In this document: in pieces, positions 8,481-16,873 of the stretch
Numbering within the stretch: position 1 is the first letter of the stretch
Layout of the letters: every line of letters starts with the position of its first letter
Assembly: GCA_029202445.1 (NCBI GenBank)
Contig: CP119321.1
Location: forward strand, 1,302,001-1,366,000
DNA length: 64,000 nt
Reading direction: 5' to 3'
DNA from: Candidatus Microbacterium phytovorans
Lineage (GTDB): Bacteria > Actinomycetota > Actinomycetes > Actinomycetales > Microbacteriaceae
Made by a program: the position numbers and the translations under genes
Notes under the pieces: generated by a model
Databases searched by the model: none
Told to the model about the DNA's origin: nothing
What the model saw: the letters and a program-made list of their open reading frames with translations, nothing else

Positions 8481-9713
8481 TTGCTCGTCTGCCTGACCGC
8501 CCACCAGCGCACCACGCCGCTCGACTCGCTCGAGCGACTCGCGGGCATGGGCGACGAGGTGGCGGTGCGGCTGAAGGCATCCCACGACGAGATCCGCGGA
8601 GCCGTCGTGCTCTCGACCTGCAACCGTTTCGAGGCGTACTTCGACCTCGACGACGCCTCCCCGGTGCCCGCGATGGACGCCGCCATGGAGCAGCTGTCCG
8701 GGCTCGCGGGCCTCCCGTTCCGCACCGTGCGCGACACCGTCGAGTTCGCCCAGGGGCACCGCGTCGCCAAGCACCTCTTCTCCGTGGCCGCCGGCCTCGA
8801 CTCCGTCGCCGTCGGCGAAGACGAGATCGCCGGCCAGGTGCGCCGCGCCCTCGACGCCGCACGTCGCGACGGCCTCACGACCGCCCCGCTCGAGCAGCTG
8901 TTCCAGCGCGCGACGGAGGCCTCCCGGGCCGTGCGCAACAGCACGCGTCTGGGCGAGTCGGGCCGATCCCTCGTCCGGCTCGCCGTCGATCTCGCCGGCT
9001 CACGCCTCGACGACTGGTCACAGGCCCGCGTCCTGCTGGTGGGCACGGGACGGTACGCCGCGGCATCCCTCGCCGCCCTGCGCGACGTCGGCGCCCGCGA
9101 CATCCGCGTGCACTCCCGCTCGGGTCGACAGCGCTTCGCGCACCGCGAGCACCTCACCGTCGTCGACGCAGCCGACTACGCCGCCGAAGCCGCCGCCGCC
9201 GACGTCGTGGTCACCTGCACCACCACGACGCAGGAGTACGCCCTCGTCGCCGACGACCACGCCGTCGCCCGCGCCGGAGTGCGCACTCCACAGGTGATCG
9301 TCGACCTCGGGATGCCGCGCAACGTCGACCCCGGCATCCGCGCCCTTCCCGGCGTCGAGCTGCTCGACCTCGAGACCGTGCGCGTGCACGCGCCGATCGA
9401 CGAGAACGCGACGCTCGGCCACGCGCGAGAGATCGTCGACGCCGCCGCGCGCCGCCACGCCGCCGCGCACCGCGTACACGAGGTGTCGCCGGCCGTCGTC
9501 GCCCTCCGCGAGCACGTGCGCGGCGTGCTCGAGAGCGAGGTGGCCCGCGGCGCCAGCGCCGAGACCGAGGCCGCCCTGCGGCACTTCTCCGGCGTCCTCC
9601 TCCATGGCCTCATCGCGCGCGGCCACGGCCTGGCCGCCGGCGGTCACGGCGCGGAGTGGGCCGACGCCATCGCGACCGTCCTCCCGCCGACCGCGCCCTC
9701 GGAGCAACCGTGA
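8481..9713 (+). CDS. hemA: Glutamyl-tRNA reductase
   Basis: Reduces Glu-tRNA(Glu) to glutamate-1-semialdehyde with NADPH, the committed step of the C5 pathway. It has 410 residues. The start is TTG at 8481: family homology begins directly (LVCLTAHQRTTPLDSLERLAG) and no ATG or GTG is available upstream in frame. The catalytic Cys is in VLSTCNRFEAYFD, followed by SVAVGEDEIAGQVRRA, the NADPH domain VLLVGTGRYAA and VIVDLGMPRNVDP, and a dimerisation helix. The weak start may itself limit expression. Its stop overlaps the next regulator gene. Confidence 0.96.
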   Translation: MLVCLTAHQRTTPLDSLERLAGMGDEVAVRLKASHDEIRGAVVLSTCNRFEAYFDLDDASPVPAMDAAMEQLSGLAGLPFRTVRDTVEFAQGHRVAKHLFSVAAGLDSVAVGEDEIAGQVRRALDAARRDGLTTAPLEQLFQRATEASRAVRNSTRLGESGRSLVRLAVDLAGSRLDDWSQARVLLVGTGRYAAASLAALRDVGARDIRVHSRSGRQRFAHREHLTVVDAADYAAEAAAADVVVTCTTTTQEYALVADDHAVARAGVRTPQVIVDLGMPRNVDPGIRALPGVELLDLETVRVHAPIDENATLGHAREIVDAAARRHAAAHRVHEVSPAVVALREHVRGVLESEVARGASAETEAALRHFSGVLLHGLIARGHGLAAGGHGAEWADAIATVLPPTAPSEQP

Positions 9714-10702
9714 GCGAGGGCCGCGGCGTCACCCTCAAAGACGTCGCTCTGCGCGCCGGGGTGTCCACCGCCGCCATCAGCCAAGCGCTCAACGATCGCG
9801 GCAGCCTGCGCCCCGAGACGCGCGAGCGCATCAAGGCGATCGCCGCTGAACTGGGGTACCGTCCCAACAAGCACGCGGCAGCACTGCGCAGCGGCCGGAC
9901 GATGTCGGTCGGCTTCGTGATGTCCGACAGCGCGCGCGACGACGGGAGGCGCGCCCTGCAGCGGGCGCGACAGCTGACCGCGCTCGTCCGCTCCTCCGCC
10001 GAACACGGCTTCACCGTGACCGTGTTGCCCGACTCCCGCCCCGACCTCCTCCCGGGCGCGCAGATCGATGTGCTGTACTTCCCCGACCCCGCCGACGACC
10101 GCGCCGTGCTCCGTGAGGCCGCCGCCCGTGGCATCCCCGTCGTCGCGAGCGACCTCTACATCGCGGGTGCGCCCGGGTTGAGCGTCCGCACCGGCTACGA
10201 CGCCGCCGTGCGCGCGGGCCTCGCCCACCTCGAGGCGACCGGCGCCGAGCGCATCGGGTTCCTCGTCGACGAGAGCGAAGTACCCCGCGACCAGATCGGC
10301 GAGAGCGCCTACCTCGCGTGGACGGCGGTCCGGGGGCGCACGCCGCTCGTCGCCCGCGTCGATGCGGGCCGCCGCCGTCTCGCGCGAGAAGTGCGGGATC
10401 TGCTCGACCGGGGCGCGGACGCGATCTTCGCGTTCTGCGAGGAAGGTCCCGAGATCTTCGTGCAGCTGGAGGCCACCTCGCTGGTCGTCCCCCGCGATGT
10501 GCAGCTGATCGCGCTGTGCACGAGCGCCGCCGGATCGGGCGACTGCGCCCGCAACGAACGCCTCGGCGTCACGCGCGCCTGCGTCCACCCCGAGCTCGCG
10601 GCGGATGCCATGTTCACCGCTCTCGGCGGCATCCTCCCCGACGACGGCCCGATTGTCGTCGACCTGCCGTGGGAGCTCGTCGGCGGCTCGACCACGCGCT
10701 GA
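9710..10702 (+). CDS. LacI-family transcriptional regulator, coupled to hemA
   Basis: The 330-residue protein has an N-terminal LacI helix-turn-helix (VTLKDVALRAGVSTAAISQALNDRGSLRPETRERIKAIAAELGYRPN) and a periplasmic-binding-protein-like effector domain (GFVMSDSARDD, VDVLYFPDPADD, GIPVVASDLY). The GTG at 9710 overlaps the hemA stop as GTGA and is preceded by GGAG five bases away, so it is co-translated with hemA rather than starting at an earlier in-frame ATG. No sugar gene is adjacent on this strand. Effector and targets are unknown. Autoregulation through the hemA promoter is possible but not shown. Confidence 0.9.
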   Translation: MSEGRGVTLKDVALRAGVSTAAISQALNDRGSLRPETRERIKAIAAELGYRPNKHAAALRSGRTMSVGFVMSDSARDDGRRALQRARQLTALVRSSAEHGFTVTVLPDSRPDLLPGAQIDVLYFPDPADDRAVLREAAARGIPVVASDLYIAGAPGLSVRTGYDAAVRAGLAHLEATGAERIGFLVDESEVPRDQIGESAYLAWTAVRGRTPLVARVDAGRRRLAREVRDLLDRGADAIFAFCEEGPEIFVQLEATSLVVPRDVQLIALCTSAAGSGDCARNERLGVTRACVHPELAADAMFTALGGILPDDGPIVVDLPWELVGGSTTR

Positions 10703-10711
10703 CGGCGGCCC

Positions 10712-10755
10712 TTCCCGCGGCGGTTGCCGCGCGATGGCGCCATCGCTGCCGGGAA
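10712..10755. terminator. Large GC-rich hairpin between convergent genes
   Basis: TTCCCG (10712-10717) pairs with CGGGAA (10750-10755), and the interior contains the perfect palindrome GCGATGGCGCCATCGC at 10731-10746. It sits just after the regulator stop and before the convergent tatD stop. There is no T-run, as is common for actinobacterial terminators, so the terminator call rests on position and stem strength. Confidence 0.5.
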
Positions 10756-10781
10756 CGGCGGACGCGGCGCAGGCGCGACGC

Positions 10782-11666
10782 TCAGTCGAACGAGCCGTAG
10801 ACCTCGAGCGTGTTCGCGGCGAGCTGCGCGCACAGCTCGTCGACCTCGACACCGAGCTCGGCCGCCAGGAAGCGCACCGTCACGGGGATGAGGTACGGCG
10901 CGTTCGGCCGGCCACGGTGCGGCGCCGGCGTGAGGAACGGCGCGTCGGTCTCGACGAGGATGCGTTCGCGCGGGGTCACGGCGAGGGCAAGGCGGAGGTT
11001 CTGCGCGTTCTTGAAGGTCACGTTGCCCGCGAAGCTCAGCCAGTAGCCTCGCTCGGCGGCGATACGCGCCATCGCCTCATCGCCCGAGAAGCAGTGGAAG
11101 ACGGTGCGCTCCGGCGCGCCCACGCGCTCCAGCGTCTCCAGGACGGCGCCGTGCGCGTCGCGATCGTGGATCTGCATCGCGATGTCGTGCTTCTTGGCCA
11201 GCGCGATGTGCGCCTCGAAGCTCTCGTACTGGGCGGGGATGCCGTCGGCATCCGTCCGGAAGAAGTCCAGCCCGGTCTCGCCGATCGCCCGCACGCGCGG
11301 CTGCCCGGCGAGCTCGTCGATCACGCCGATCGCTTCGTCGAGCCGACCCTCCGCGGCGTAGGCCGGCGCTTCGTTCGGGTGGATAGCGACAGCGGCGAGC
11401 ACGCGGGGGTGGGATGCCGCGGCCCAGGCCGACCAGCGACTGGAGGCGATGTCGCCACCGGCCTGGACGACACCGACGACGCCCACAGCAGCGGCACGAT
11501 CGAGCTGTTCGTCGAGCGAGAGGCCGACGCCGTCCTCGATCTCGAGGTGCGCGTGGTTGTCGTACACCGGCACCGCGAGGGGTTCGGGCGGATCGGGGTA
11601 GGTGACGTCGCGCGTGCCCTTCTCGCGCGTGCGGACGTACTGCGACGGATCGGCGGCCTCGGTCAC
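10782..11666 (-). CDS. tatD: TatD-family metal-dependent hydrolase / DNase
   Basis: Amidohydrolase-fold nuclease of the TatD/YcfH family, implicated in 3'-5' DNA processing. The 294-residue protein starts GTG 11666 behind GGAGGGAAGAGGTC. Metal ligands are visible: VYDNHAHLE (HxH), GETGLDFF (Glu), MQIHDRD (His), VFHCFSGD (His) and VETDAPFLTP (Asp). It lies 142 bp downstream of metG on the same strand, the common metG-tatD order, but an IS-end-like repeat cluster separates them and it has its own ribosome-binding site. Confidence 0.94.
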   Translation of the reverse strand: MTEAADPSQYVRTREKGTRDVTYPDPPEPLAVPVYDNHAHLEIEDGVGLSLDEQLDRAAAVGVVGVVQAGGDIASSRWSAWAAASHPRVLAAVAIHPNEAPAYAAEGRLDEAIGVIDELAGQPRVRAIGETGLDFFRTDADGIPAQYESFEAHIALAKKHDIAMQIHDRDAHGAVLETLERVGAPERTVFHCFSGDEAMARIAAERGYWLSFAGNVTFKNAQNLRLALAVTPRERILVETDAPFLTPAPHRGRPNAPYLIPVTVRFLAAELGVEVDELCAQLAANTLEVYGSFD

Positions 11667-11693
11667 GACCTCTTCCCTCCGGTGTCAGTCACA

Positions 11694-11793
11694 GCATGTC
11701 CCACTTTCGGTCGGTCAGGGCCCACTCCAACAACCGAAATCGGGACATGCCTCGCCGAAACAGGGACATGCACCGACCGCATTCGGGACATGC
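11694..11793. repeat. Cluster of GGGACATGC repeats, possible IS end or MITE remnant
   Basis: Three direct copies of GGGACATGC lie at 11742-11750, 11763-11771 and 11785-11793 (21 and 22 bp apart), each preceded by a CCGAAA/CCGCAT-like segment. One inverted copy, GCATGTCCC, is at 11694-11702. The inverted copy and the first direct copy form arms of 18 bp (11694-11711 and 11733-11750; 16 of 18 pairs match), with a 21-bp loop. The cluster is bounded by GCATGTCCC and GGGACATGC, so the whole 100 bp looks like an element with terminal inverted repeats. No transposase is present. Terminator function for metG is an alternative. Confidence 0.6.
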
Positions 11794-11808
11794 GACGGTC
11801 TAGGGCGG

Positions 11809-13392
11809 TCACGCCTGCTCGATGCGCGGGAACAGCGGCGCGAGGCCGTTGACGCTCGTGCCGGCGCGCAGCACCCCCCACGCGCCCGCCTCGCGCAGCG
11901 GCTGGTCCTGCAGCCGACCGAGCGATTCGGCCGCGCCGAGCGCGATCCACAGCTTCTCGGTGGCCGACGGCATGAACGGCGAGAGCAGCACGGCGAGTGC
12001 GCGCAGACCCTCCGCGGCCGTGTACAGCACGGTGCCCAGGCGCGCGCGCTGCGCGTCGTCCTTCGCGAGCGCCCACGGCTCGTTCTCGGTGATGTAGCCG
12101 TTCAGGGCGTCGACGATCGTCCAGATCGACGCGATCGCCTCGTCGGGGCGGAAGCGCTCCATGGCGGCGTCGGCGGCCTCGGCCGCGTTCGCGACCGTCT
12201 CGCGAATGACGCGGTCGCCCTCCGCCTGCTCCCCCTCGGACCCCTCGGGCGGGATGACGCCCTCGAAGTAGCGCTCGATCATCGCCGTCGTGCGGGATGC
12301 CAGGTTGCCGAAGCCGTTGGCGAGCTCCGCCTGGTAGCGGGCGGAGAGGTCTTCCCAGGAGAACGACCCGTCCTGACCGAACGCGATGGCGGACAGGAAG
12401 TAGAAGCGGTAGGCGTCGGAGCCGAAGACGTCGGTGATCTCGGTCGGCGCGATGCCCGTCAGCTTGGACTTGGACATCTTCTCGCCGCCGACCAGAAGCC
12501 ACCCGTGGGCGAAGACGCCGCGCGGCACGTCGAGCCCGGCGGCCATCAGCATGGCGGGCCAGATGACGGCGTGGAACCGGAGGATGTCCTTGCCGACGAC
12601 GTGGTAGGCGGGCCAGCGGCGGTCGAACTGCTCGGGATCGGTGCCGTATCCGACCGCGGTCGCGTAATTGAGGAGAGCGTCGACCCACACGTAGATGACG
12701 TGGGTGTCGTCCCACGGAACCCGGATGCCCCAGTCGAACGCCGACCGGGAGATGGAGAGGTCTTTCAGTCCACTCTTGACGAAGGACACGACCTCGTTGC
12801 GCGCCGATTCGGGGCGCACGAAGTCCGGTTCGGTCTTGTAGAGCTCGAGCAACCGGTCGCCGAACTCGCTGAGCTTGAAGAAGTAGTTCTTCTCCTGAAG
12901 CAGCTCCAGGGGCTTGGAGTGGATCGCGCAGACCTTGAGACCCTCGAACGCCCCGGTACCGTCGACGATCTCGGCCTCGGGCTTGAACTCCTCGCAGCCG
13001 ACGCAGTACAGCGCCTCGTACTCCCCCGCGTAGATGTAGCCGCGGTCGAAGAGCGCCTGAACGAACTGTTGTACGCGATCCTCGTGGCGCTGCTGCGTCG
13101 TGCGAATGAAGTCGTCGTTGGCGACGTCGAGCGTCTTCAGCAGCGGGAACCACGACTCTTCGACGAGCTTGTCGACCCATTCCTGAGGCGTGACGCCGTT
13201 GGCGGCGGCCGCCCGCAGCATCTTCTGACCGTGCTCGTCGGTGCCCGTGAGCATCCAGGTGTCGTCGCCGGCCTGCCGGTGCCAGCGCGCGAGCGTGTCG
13301 ACGGCAACCGTCGTGTACCCGTGACCGATGTGGGGAAGATCGCTCGGGTAGTAGATGGGCGTCGTGATGTAGAAGGAACGGCCGGTGCTCAC
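11809..13392 (-). CDS. metG: Methionyl-tRNA synthetase
   Basis: Charges tRNA(Met). The 527-residue short-form class I synthetase has the HIGH-type PHIGHGYTT motif near residue 20, CVGCEEF as part of the zinc-knuckle insertion, and KMSKSKLTG in the catalytic domain. It has the anticodon-binding helical domain but no C-terminal tRNA-binding (EMAP-like) domain. The GTG start follows TAGAAT by six bases (13404-13399), the leaderless arrangement seen repeatedly in this window; no Shine-Dalgarno is visible. Confidence 0.97.
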   Translation of the reverse strand: MSTGRSFYITTPIYYPSDLPHIGHGYTTVAVDTLARWHRQAGDDTWMLTGTDEHGQKMLRAAAANGVTPQEWVDKLVEESWFPLLKTLDVANDDFIRTTQQRHEDRVQQFVQALFDRGYIYAGEYEALYCVGCEEFKPEAEIVDGTGAFEGLKVCAIHSKPLELLQEKNYFFKLSEFGDRLLELYKTEPDFVRPESARNEVVSFVKSGLKDLSISRSAFDWGIRVPWDDTHVIYVWVDALLNYATAVGYGTDPEQFDRRWPAYHVVGKDILRFHAVIWPAMLMAAGLDVPRGVFAHGWLLVGGEKMSKSKLTGIAPTEITDVFGSDAYRFYFLSAIAFGQDGSFSWEDLSARYQAELANGFGNLASRTTAMIERYFEGVIPPEGSEGEQAEGDRVIRETVANAAEAADAAMERFRPDEAIASIWTIVDALNGYITENEPWALAKDDAQRARLGTVLYTAAEGLRALAVLLSPFMPSATEKLWIALGAAESLGRLQDQPLREAGAWGVLRAGTSVNGLAPLFPRIEQA

Positions 13393-13404
13393 CCGAGGAT
13401 TCTA
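13393..13404 (-). promoter_or_regulatory. Leaderless -10 of metG
   Basis: On the minus strand TAGAAT (13404-13399) is followed by CCTCGG and then the GTG start at 13392. The -10 to start distance puts transcription initiation at or next to the start codon, so the mRNA would have no 5' leader. Confidence 0.6.
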
Positions 13405-13474
13405 GTTGGCCGGACGGGCGCGCTCGGCGAGTGTGACGGCGGCTCGGCGCCCACCGCCGCCGGAATCGCCGCGG

Positions 13475-14485
13475 TCAGGCCGTGTCGCGGACGATGAGCG
13501 CGGTCGGGAGCACGACCGCCTCCCGCGAGTGTCCCGCGATGACGTCGAGCACCATGTCGACCATGGTGTGCGAGATCTCCGTCCACGGCTGACGCACCGT
13601 GGTCAGCGGCGGATCGTGCACCTCGGCGAGCCCGGAGTCGTCGAAGCCCGCGACCGCGATGTCCTCGGGGACGCGCTTGCCCGCGCGGCGCAGTGCCGCG
13701 ATGGCGCCCACGGCCATGACATCGGATGCCGCGAACACCGCGTCGATGTCGGGCGCTCGCTCGAGGAGACGCGTCATGGCGGCATCCCCGCTGGACTGCT
13801 CGTAGCTGCCCTGCTCCACGAGGTCGGGGTCGAACGCGTCGCCCATCTCCTCCTGGAACCCGACGAGGCGGAACCGTCCGCCGGGAGTGTCGTTGGGGCC
13901 CGTGATGATGGCGATCTTCCGGTGTCCGCGCTCCCGCAGGTAGCGCGTCATGGATCGCGCCGAATCGACCTCGTCGACCGACACGTGCGGCACCGATGCG
14001 GCCGCGAGGGGGATGCCGGCGCACACGGTGGGAACGCCGGCCGCCACGAGCGAGGCGAGCAGCGAATCGGACTCGTGCGACGAGACCAGCAGCACGCCGT
14101 CGACGTGGCCGGCGCGGACGTACTGCTCGACGGTGGCCTGTTCCTCCGGCGTGCCGGCGATCAGCAGCACGAGCGTCATCGAGCGGGCCGCGAGCGCTTC
14201 GGTCGCACCGCGCAGGAGCAGCGCGTACGTGGAGTCGGCGAACAGCAGGTGCTGCGGCTCGGTGAGGAGGAAGGCGAGGGAGTTCGCGCGTCCGGTCGCG
14301 AGGCTGCGCGCGGCGTGGTTGGCGGTGTATCCGGTCTGGAGGATCGCGGCATCGACGGCGGCGCGCGCCTCGGGCGAGACCCAATGGCCCCCGTTGATGA
14401 CCCGCGAGACGGTGCCGTGGCTGACACCGGCGACGGCCGCGACATCGCGGATCGTCGGCTTGCGGGGGTGTTCTGCTGCTGACAT
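13475..14485 (-). CDS. LacI-family repressor of the galactoside locus
   Basis: A 336-residue LacI/GalR protein. The HTH is TIRDVAAVAGVSHGTVSRVINGG, followed by the hinge helix NHAARSLATGRANS and a sugar-binding domain (FADSTYALLLRGATEAL, DGVLLVSSHESD, ITGPNDTPGGRFRLVGF, AVFAASDVMAVGAIAAL, VAGFDDSGLAEVHDPPLTTVRQP). It is divergent from the GH42 gene, with two palindromic sites between, so it very probably represses the beta-galactosidase/ABC operon and is relieved by a galactoside. TAGAGT at 14498-14493, seven bases before the ATG, suggests a leaderless transcript. Confidence 0.92.
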   Translation of the reverse strand: MSAAEHPRKPTIRDVAAVAGVSHGTVSRVINGGHWVSPEARAAVDAAILQTGYTANHAARSLATGRANSLAFLLTEPQHLLFADSTYALLLRGATEALAARSMTLVLLIAGTPEEQATVEQYVRAGHVDGVLLVSSHESDSLLASLVAAGVPTVCAGIPLAAASVPHVSVDEVDSARSMTRYLRERGHRKIAIITGPNDTPGGRFRLVGFQEEMGDAFDPDLVEQGSYEQSSGDAAMTRLLERAPDIDAVFAASDVMAVGAIAALRRAGKRVPEDIAVAGFDDSGLAEVHDPPLTTVRQPWTEISHTMVDMVLDVIAGHSREAVVLPTALIVRDTA

Positions 14486-14498
14486 CAGGGCGACTCTA
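14486..14498 (-). promoter_or_regulatory. Leaderless -10 of the galactoside repressor
   Basis: TAGAGT (14498-14493, minus strand) is separated by seven bases from the ATG at 14485. No ribosome-binding site is present. Confidence 0.5.
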
Positions 14499-14539
14499 CC
14501 GCTCTCCGCGCGTCTGCCTCCGTCGCGGCGACCGGGAAT

Positions 14540-14627
14540 CTGGGACCGGTCACAGTTCGGTAACGAAGGCTCTGCGGCTTCGAAAGCCCGACATACACTG
14601 GGTCAGCGGCTGTGACCGGTCACAGCC
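14540..14627 (+). promoter_or_regulatory. GH42 operon promoter with two LacI-type operators
   Basis: GGCTGTGACCGGTCACAGCC (14608-14627) is a perfect 20-bp palindrome with the central CG typical of LacI-family operators. A second copy with one mismatched pair (CTGGGACCGGTCACAG) lies at 14540-14555, centre-to-centre 70 bp away. TACACT (14594-14599) is a plausible -10 and puts the start site (about 14606) against the downstream operator, so repression by roadblock, possibly with looping between the two sites, is expected. No good -35 is visible. Confidence 0.75.
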
Positions 14628-14688
14628 GCCGCTCCACCAGAACGTCCTGGTGCGAGCCCGGACAGCAGGACAACGAGGACCCGACGCC

Positions 14689-16725
14689 ATGAGCCCCAGC
14701 CCCTCGCCCGCCACCACGTGGCCCGCGATCTCCGGCATCGCCTATGGCGGCGACTACACGCCGGAGCAGTGGCCTCGCGAGGTGTGGCAGGAAGACGTCG
14801 CCCTCATGCGCGAGGCGGGCGTCAACCTCGTGAGCATCGGGATCTTCTCCTGGGCACTGCTCGAGACGCGCGAGGGCGAGTTCGACTTCGCGTGGCTCGA
14901 CGACGTGATCGAGCTGCTCCACGCGAACGGCATCGCCGTCGACCTCGGCACCCCCACCGCTTCCCCGCCCGCCTGGTTCTTCGCCGACCACCCCGACGCC
15001 CGCGCTGTCACGCGCGACGGCGTCCCGCTCGGTTTCGGCGCGCGCGGCATGGCATCCCACTCGTCGCCCGCGTACCGCGCGGCCTCGGTGCGCATCGCGG
15101 ATGCTCTCGCGCGGCGCTACGGCTCTCACCCCGCCGTGGTGCTCTGGCACGTGCACAACGAGTACGGCGTGCCCGTCGGCGAAGACTTCTCTCCGCACGC
15201 CGTCACCGCATGGCGCGAGTGGCTGCGCGAGAAGTACGGCACGCTCGACGCGCTCAACGCGGCCTGGGGCACCGCGTTCTGGGGCCAGCACTACGGGCAG
15301 TGGGCCCACATCGGTGCCCCCGCGACCGCGCCGTCGGTCATCAATCCCGCTCAGCGCCTCGACTTCGCCCGCTTCACCGACCACCAGCTGCGCGCCTGCT
15401 TCATCGCCGAGCGCGACGCGATCCGTGCCCACAGCGACCGCCCCATCACGACCAACTTCATGGCCAACCAGCACGGCGGTTGCGACCTGTGGGCGTGGGC
15501 GCGGGAGGTCGACATCGTCTCCGACGACCACTACCTCTGGGCGGCCGACGAGGAGGGCGAGATCGGTCTCGCCATCGCCGCCGACCTCACCCGTTCCGTC
15601 GGCGGCGGCGCGCCGTGGATCCTCATGGAGCACTCGACGTCCGCCGTCAACTGGCAGCCGCGCAACGTCGCCAAGCGGCCCGGCGAGATGGCCCGCAACT
15701 CGCTCTCCCACTTCGGCCGCGGGGCCGACGGCATCCTGTTCTTCCAGTGGCGGGCCTCACGCTCGGGCGCCGAGAAGTTCCACTCGGCGATGCTGCCGCA
15801 CGCCGGCACCGGCTCGCGCGTGCGGCGCGAGGTCGTCGATCTCGGCGGCAAGCTCGACCGTCTCGCCGAGGTGCGCGGCTCGCGCGTGCACGCCGACGTC
15901 GCCATCCTGTGGGACTTCGAGTCGTTCTGGGCGCAGGACCTCGAATGGCGCCCGTCGGAGGACGTCAGCCACGACGAGCGCGTCCGCGCCTTCTACGAGA
16001 AGCTCTGGCGCGACGGCATCACCGTCGACTTCGCCCTCCCGGGCCACGACCTCTCCGGCTACAAGCTCGTCCTCGCCCCCGCGCAGTACATGCTGAGCAC
16101 AGCGGATGCCGAGAACCTCAACGCGTACGTCGCCGGCGGCGGCACGCTCGTCGTCTCCTTCTTCTCCGGTGTCGTCGACGAGAACGACGCCGTCCACGCG
16201 GGTGGCTTCGGTGCCCCCCTCGAGCCGGCGCTGGGCGTGCGGGTCGAGGAGCACCTGCCGCTGCGCTCGGGCCACGTCGCCGCCGTCGAGCTCGACGGTG
16301 TTCGCTACGACGCCGACACGTGGCAGGAGGACCTCGTCCTCGGCACGGCGCAGGTGCGCGCGACCTACCTCGACGGCCCTGCCGCCGGACGGGCCGCCGT
16401 CACCCGCAACACGCACGGCGAGGGCACCGGCTGGTACGTCAGCACGCGCCCCGACGCGGCGGGCCTGGCCGCTGTGCTCGACGCCGCCTACACCGACGCC
16501 GGCATTACGCCAGCGGGACTCCCCGCCGGCGTCGAGTCGGTGCGGCGCATCTCCGACGAGGCCGAGTACCTCGTCGCCATCAACCACGGAACGGATGCCG
16601 TTTCGTTGCACACTTCGGGCTTCGACCTGCTGACACAGGAGGAAGCACGGGGCATGCTGGTGCTGAACGCGGGTGACGTGGCCGTCATCCGCACACAGCG
16701 CACAGCCGAAGGGGGTGGTCGATGA
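14689..16725 (+). CDS. GH42 beta-galactosidase
   Basis: Hydrolyses terminal beta-galactosides such as lactose or (arabino)galacto-oligosaccharides; cytoplasmic, since there is no signal peptide. The 678-residue protein shows the family-42 layout: a TIM barrel (YGGDYTPEQWPREVWQEDVALMREAGVNLVSIGIFSWALLE) with acid/base Glu158 in WHVHNEYG and nucleophile Glu314 in ILMEHST, then a trimerisation domain (VAILWDFESFWAQDLEWRPSED) and a C-terminal beta domain. The ATG at 14689 (MSPSPSPATTWP) is preceded by GAGGAC; an in-frame upstream GTG at 14650 is less likely. Genes for a MalEFG-like importer follow. Confidence 0.95.
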   Translation: MSPSPSPATTWPAISGIAYGGDYTPEQWPREVWQEDVALMREAGVNLVSIGIFSWALLETREGEFDFAWLDDVIELLHANGIAVDLGTPTASPPAWFFADHPDARAVTRDGVPLGFGARGMASHSSPAYRAASVRIADALARRYGSHPAVVLWHVHNEYGVPVGEDFSPHAVTAWREWLREKYGTLDALNAAWGTAFWGQHYGQWAHIGAPATAPSVINPAQRLDFARFTDHQLRACFIAERDAIRAHSDRPITTNFMANQHGGCDLWAWAREVDIVSDDHYLWAADEEGEIGLAIAADLTRSVGGGAPWILMEHSTSAVNWQPRNVAKRPGEMARNSLSHFGRGADGILFFQWRASRSGAEKFHSAMLPHAGTGSRVRREVVDLGGKLDRLAEVRGSRVHADVAILWDFESFWAQDLEWRPSEDVSHDERVRAFYEKLWRDGITVDFALPGHDLSGYKLVLAPAQYMLSTADAENLNAYVAGGGTLVVSFFSGVVDENDAVHAGGFGAPLEPALGVRVEEHLPLRSGHVAAVELDGVRYDADTWQEDLVLGTAQVRATYLDGPAAGRAAVTRNTHGEGTGWYVSTRPDAAGLAAVLDAAYTDAGITPAGLPAGVESVRRISDEAEYLVAINHGTDAVSLHTSGFDLLTQEEARGMLVLNAGDVAVIRTQRTAEGGGR

Positions 16726-16873
16726 TCGACCGCTCTCCTGCGGGGCGACCCGCGAATCAGCACTGAGAGACACCACCGTCGCGGCTGACCGGCCGCGGCA
16801 TCCCACCATCGGTCGTGACGACGCGACTTCACCGAGGCCGCGCCGGAACGACCACCCTTTGGAAGGACAATCC

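Noticed and set aside
11667..11808. Active insertion sequence between metG and tatD
   Set aside because: Only 142 bp are available and no transposase fragment is encoded, so at most an IS end or MITE is present.
16723..16767. Mini frame MIDRSPAGRPANQH after the GH42 gene
   Set aside because: Fourteen codons, no convincing ribosome-binding site, and no recognisable leader-peptide features such as repeated regulatory codons.
16779..16797. Small CGCGGC/GCCGCG hairpin between the GH42 and binding-protein genes
   Set aside because: Six base pairs are expected by chance in DNA this GC-rich, and there is no supporting T-run or promoter pattern.
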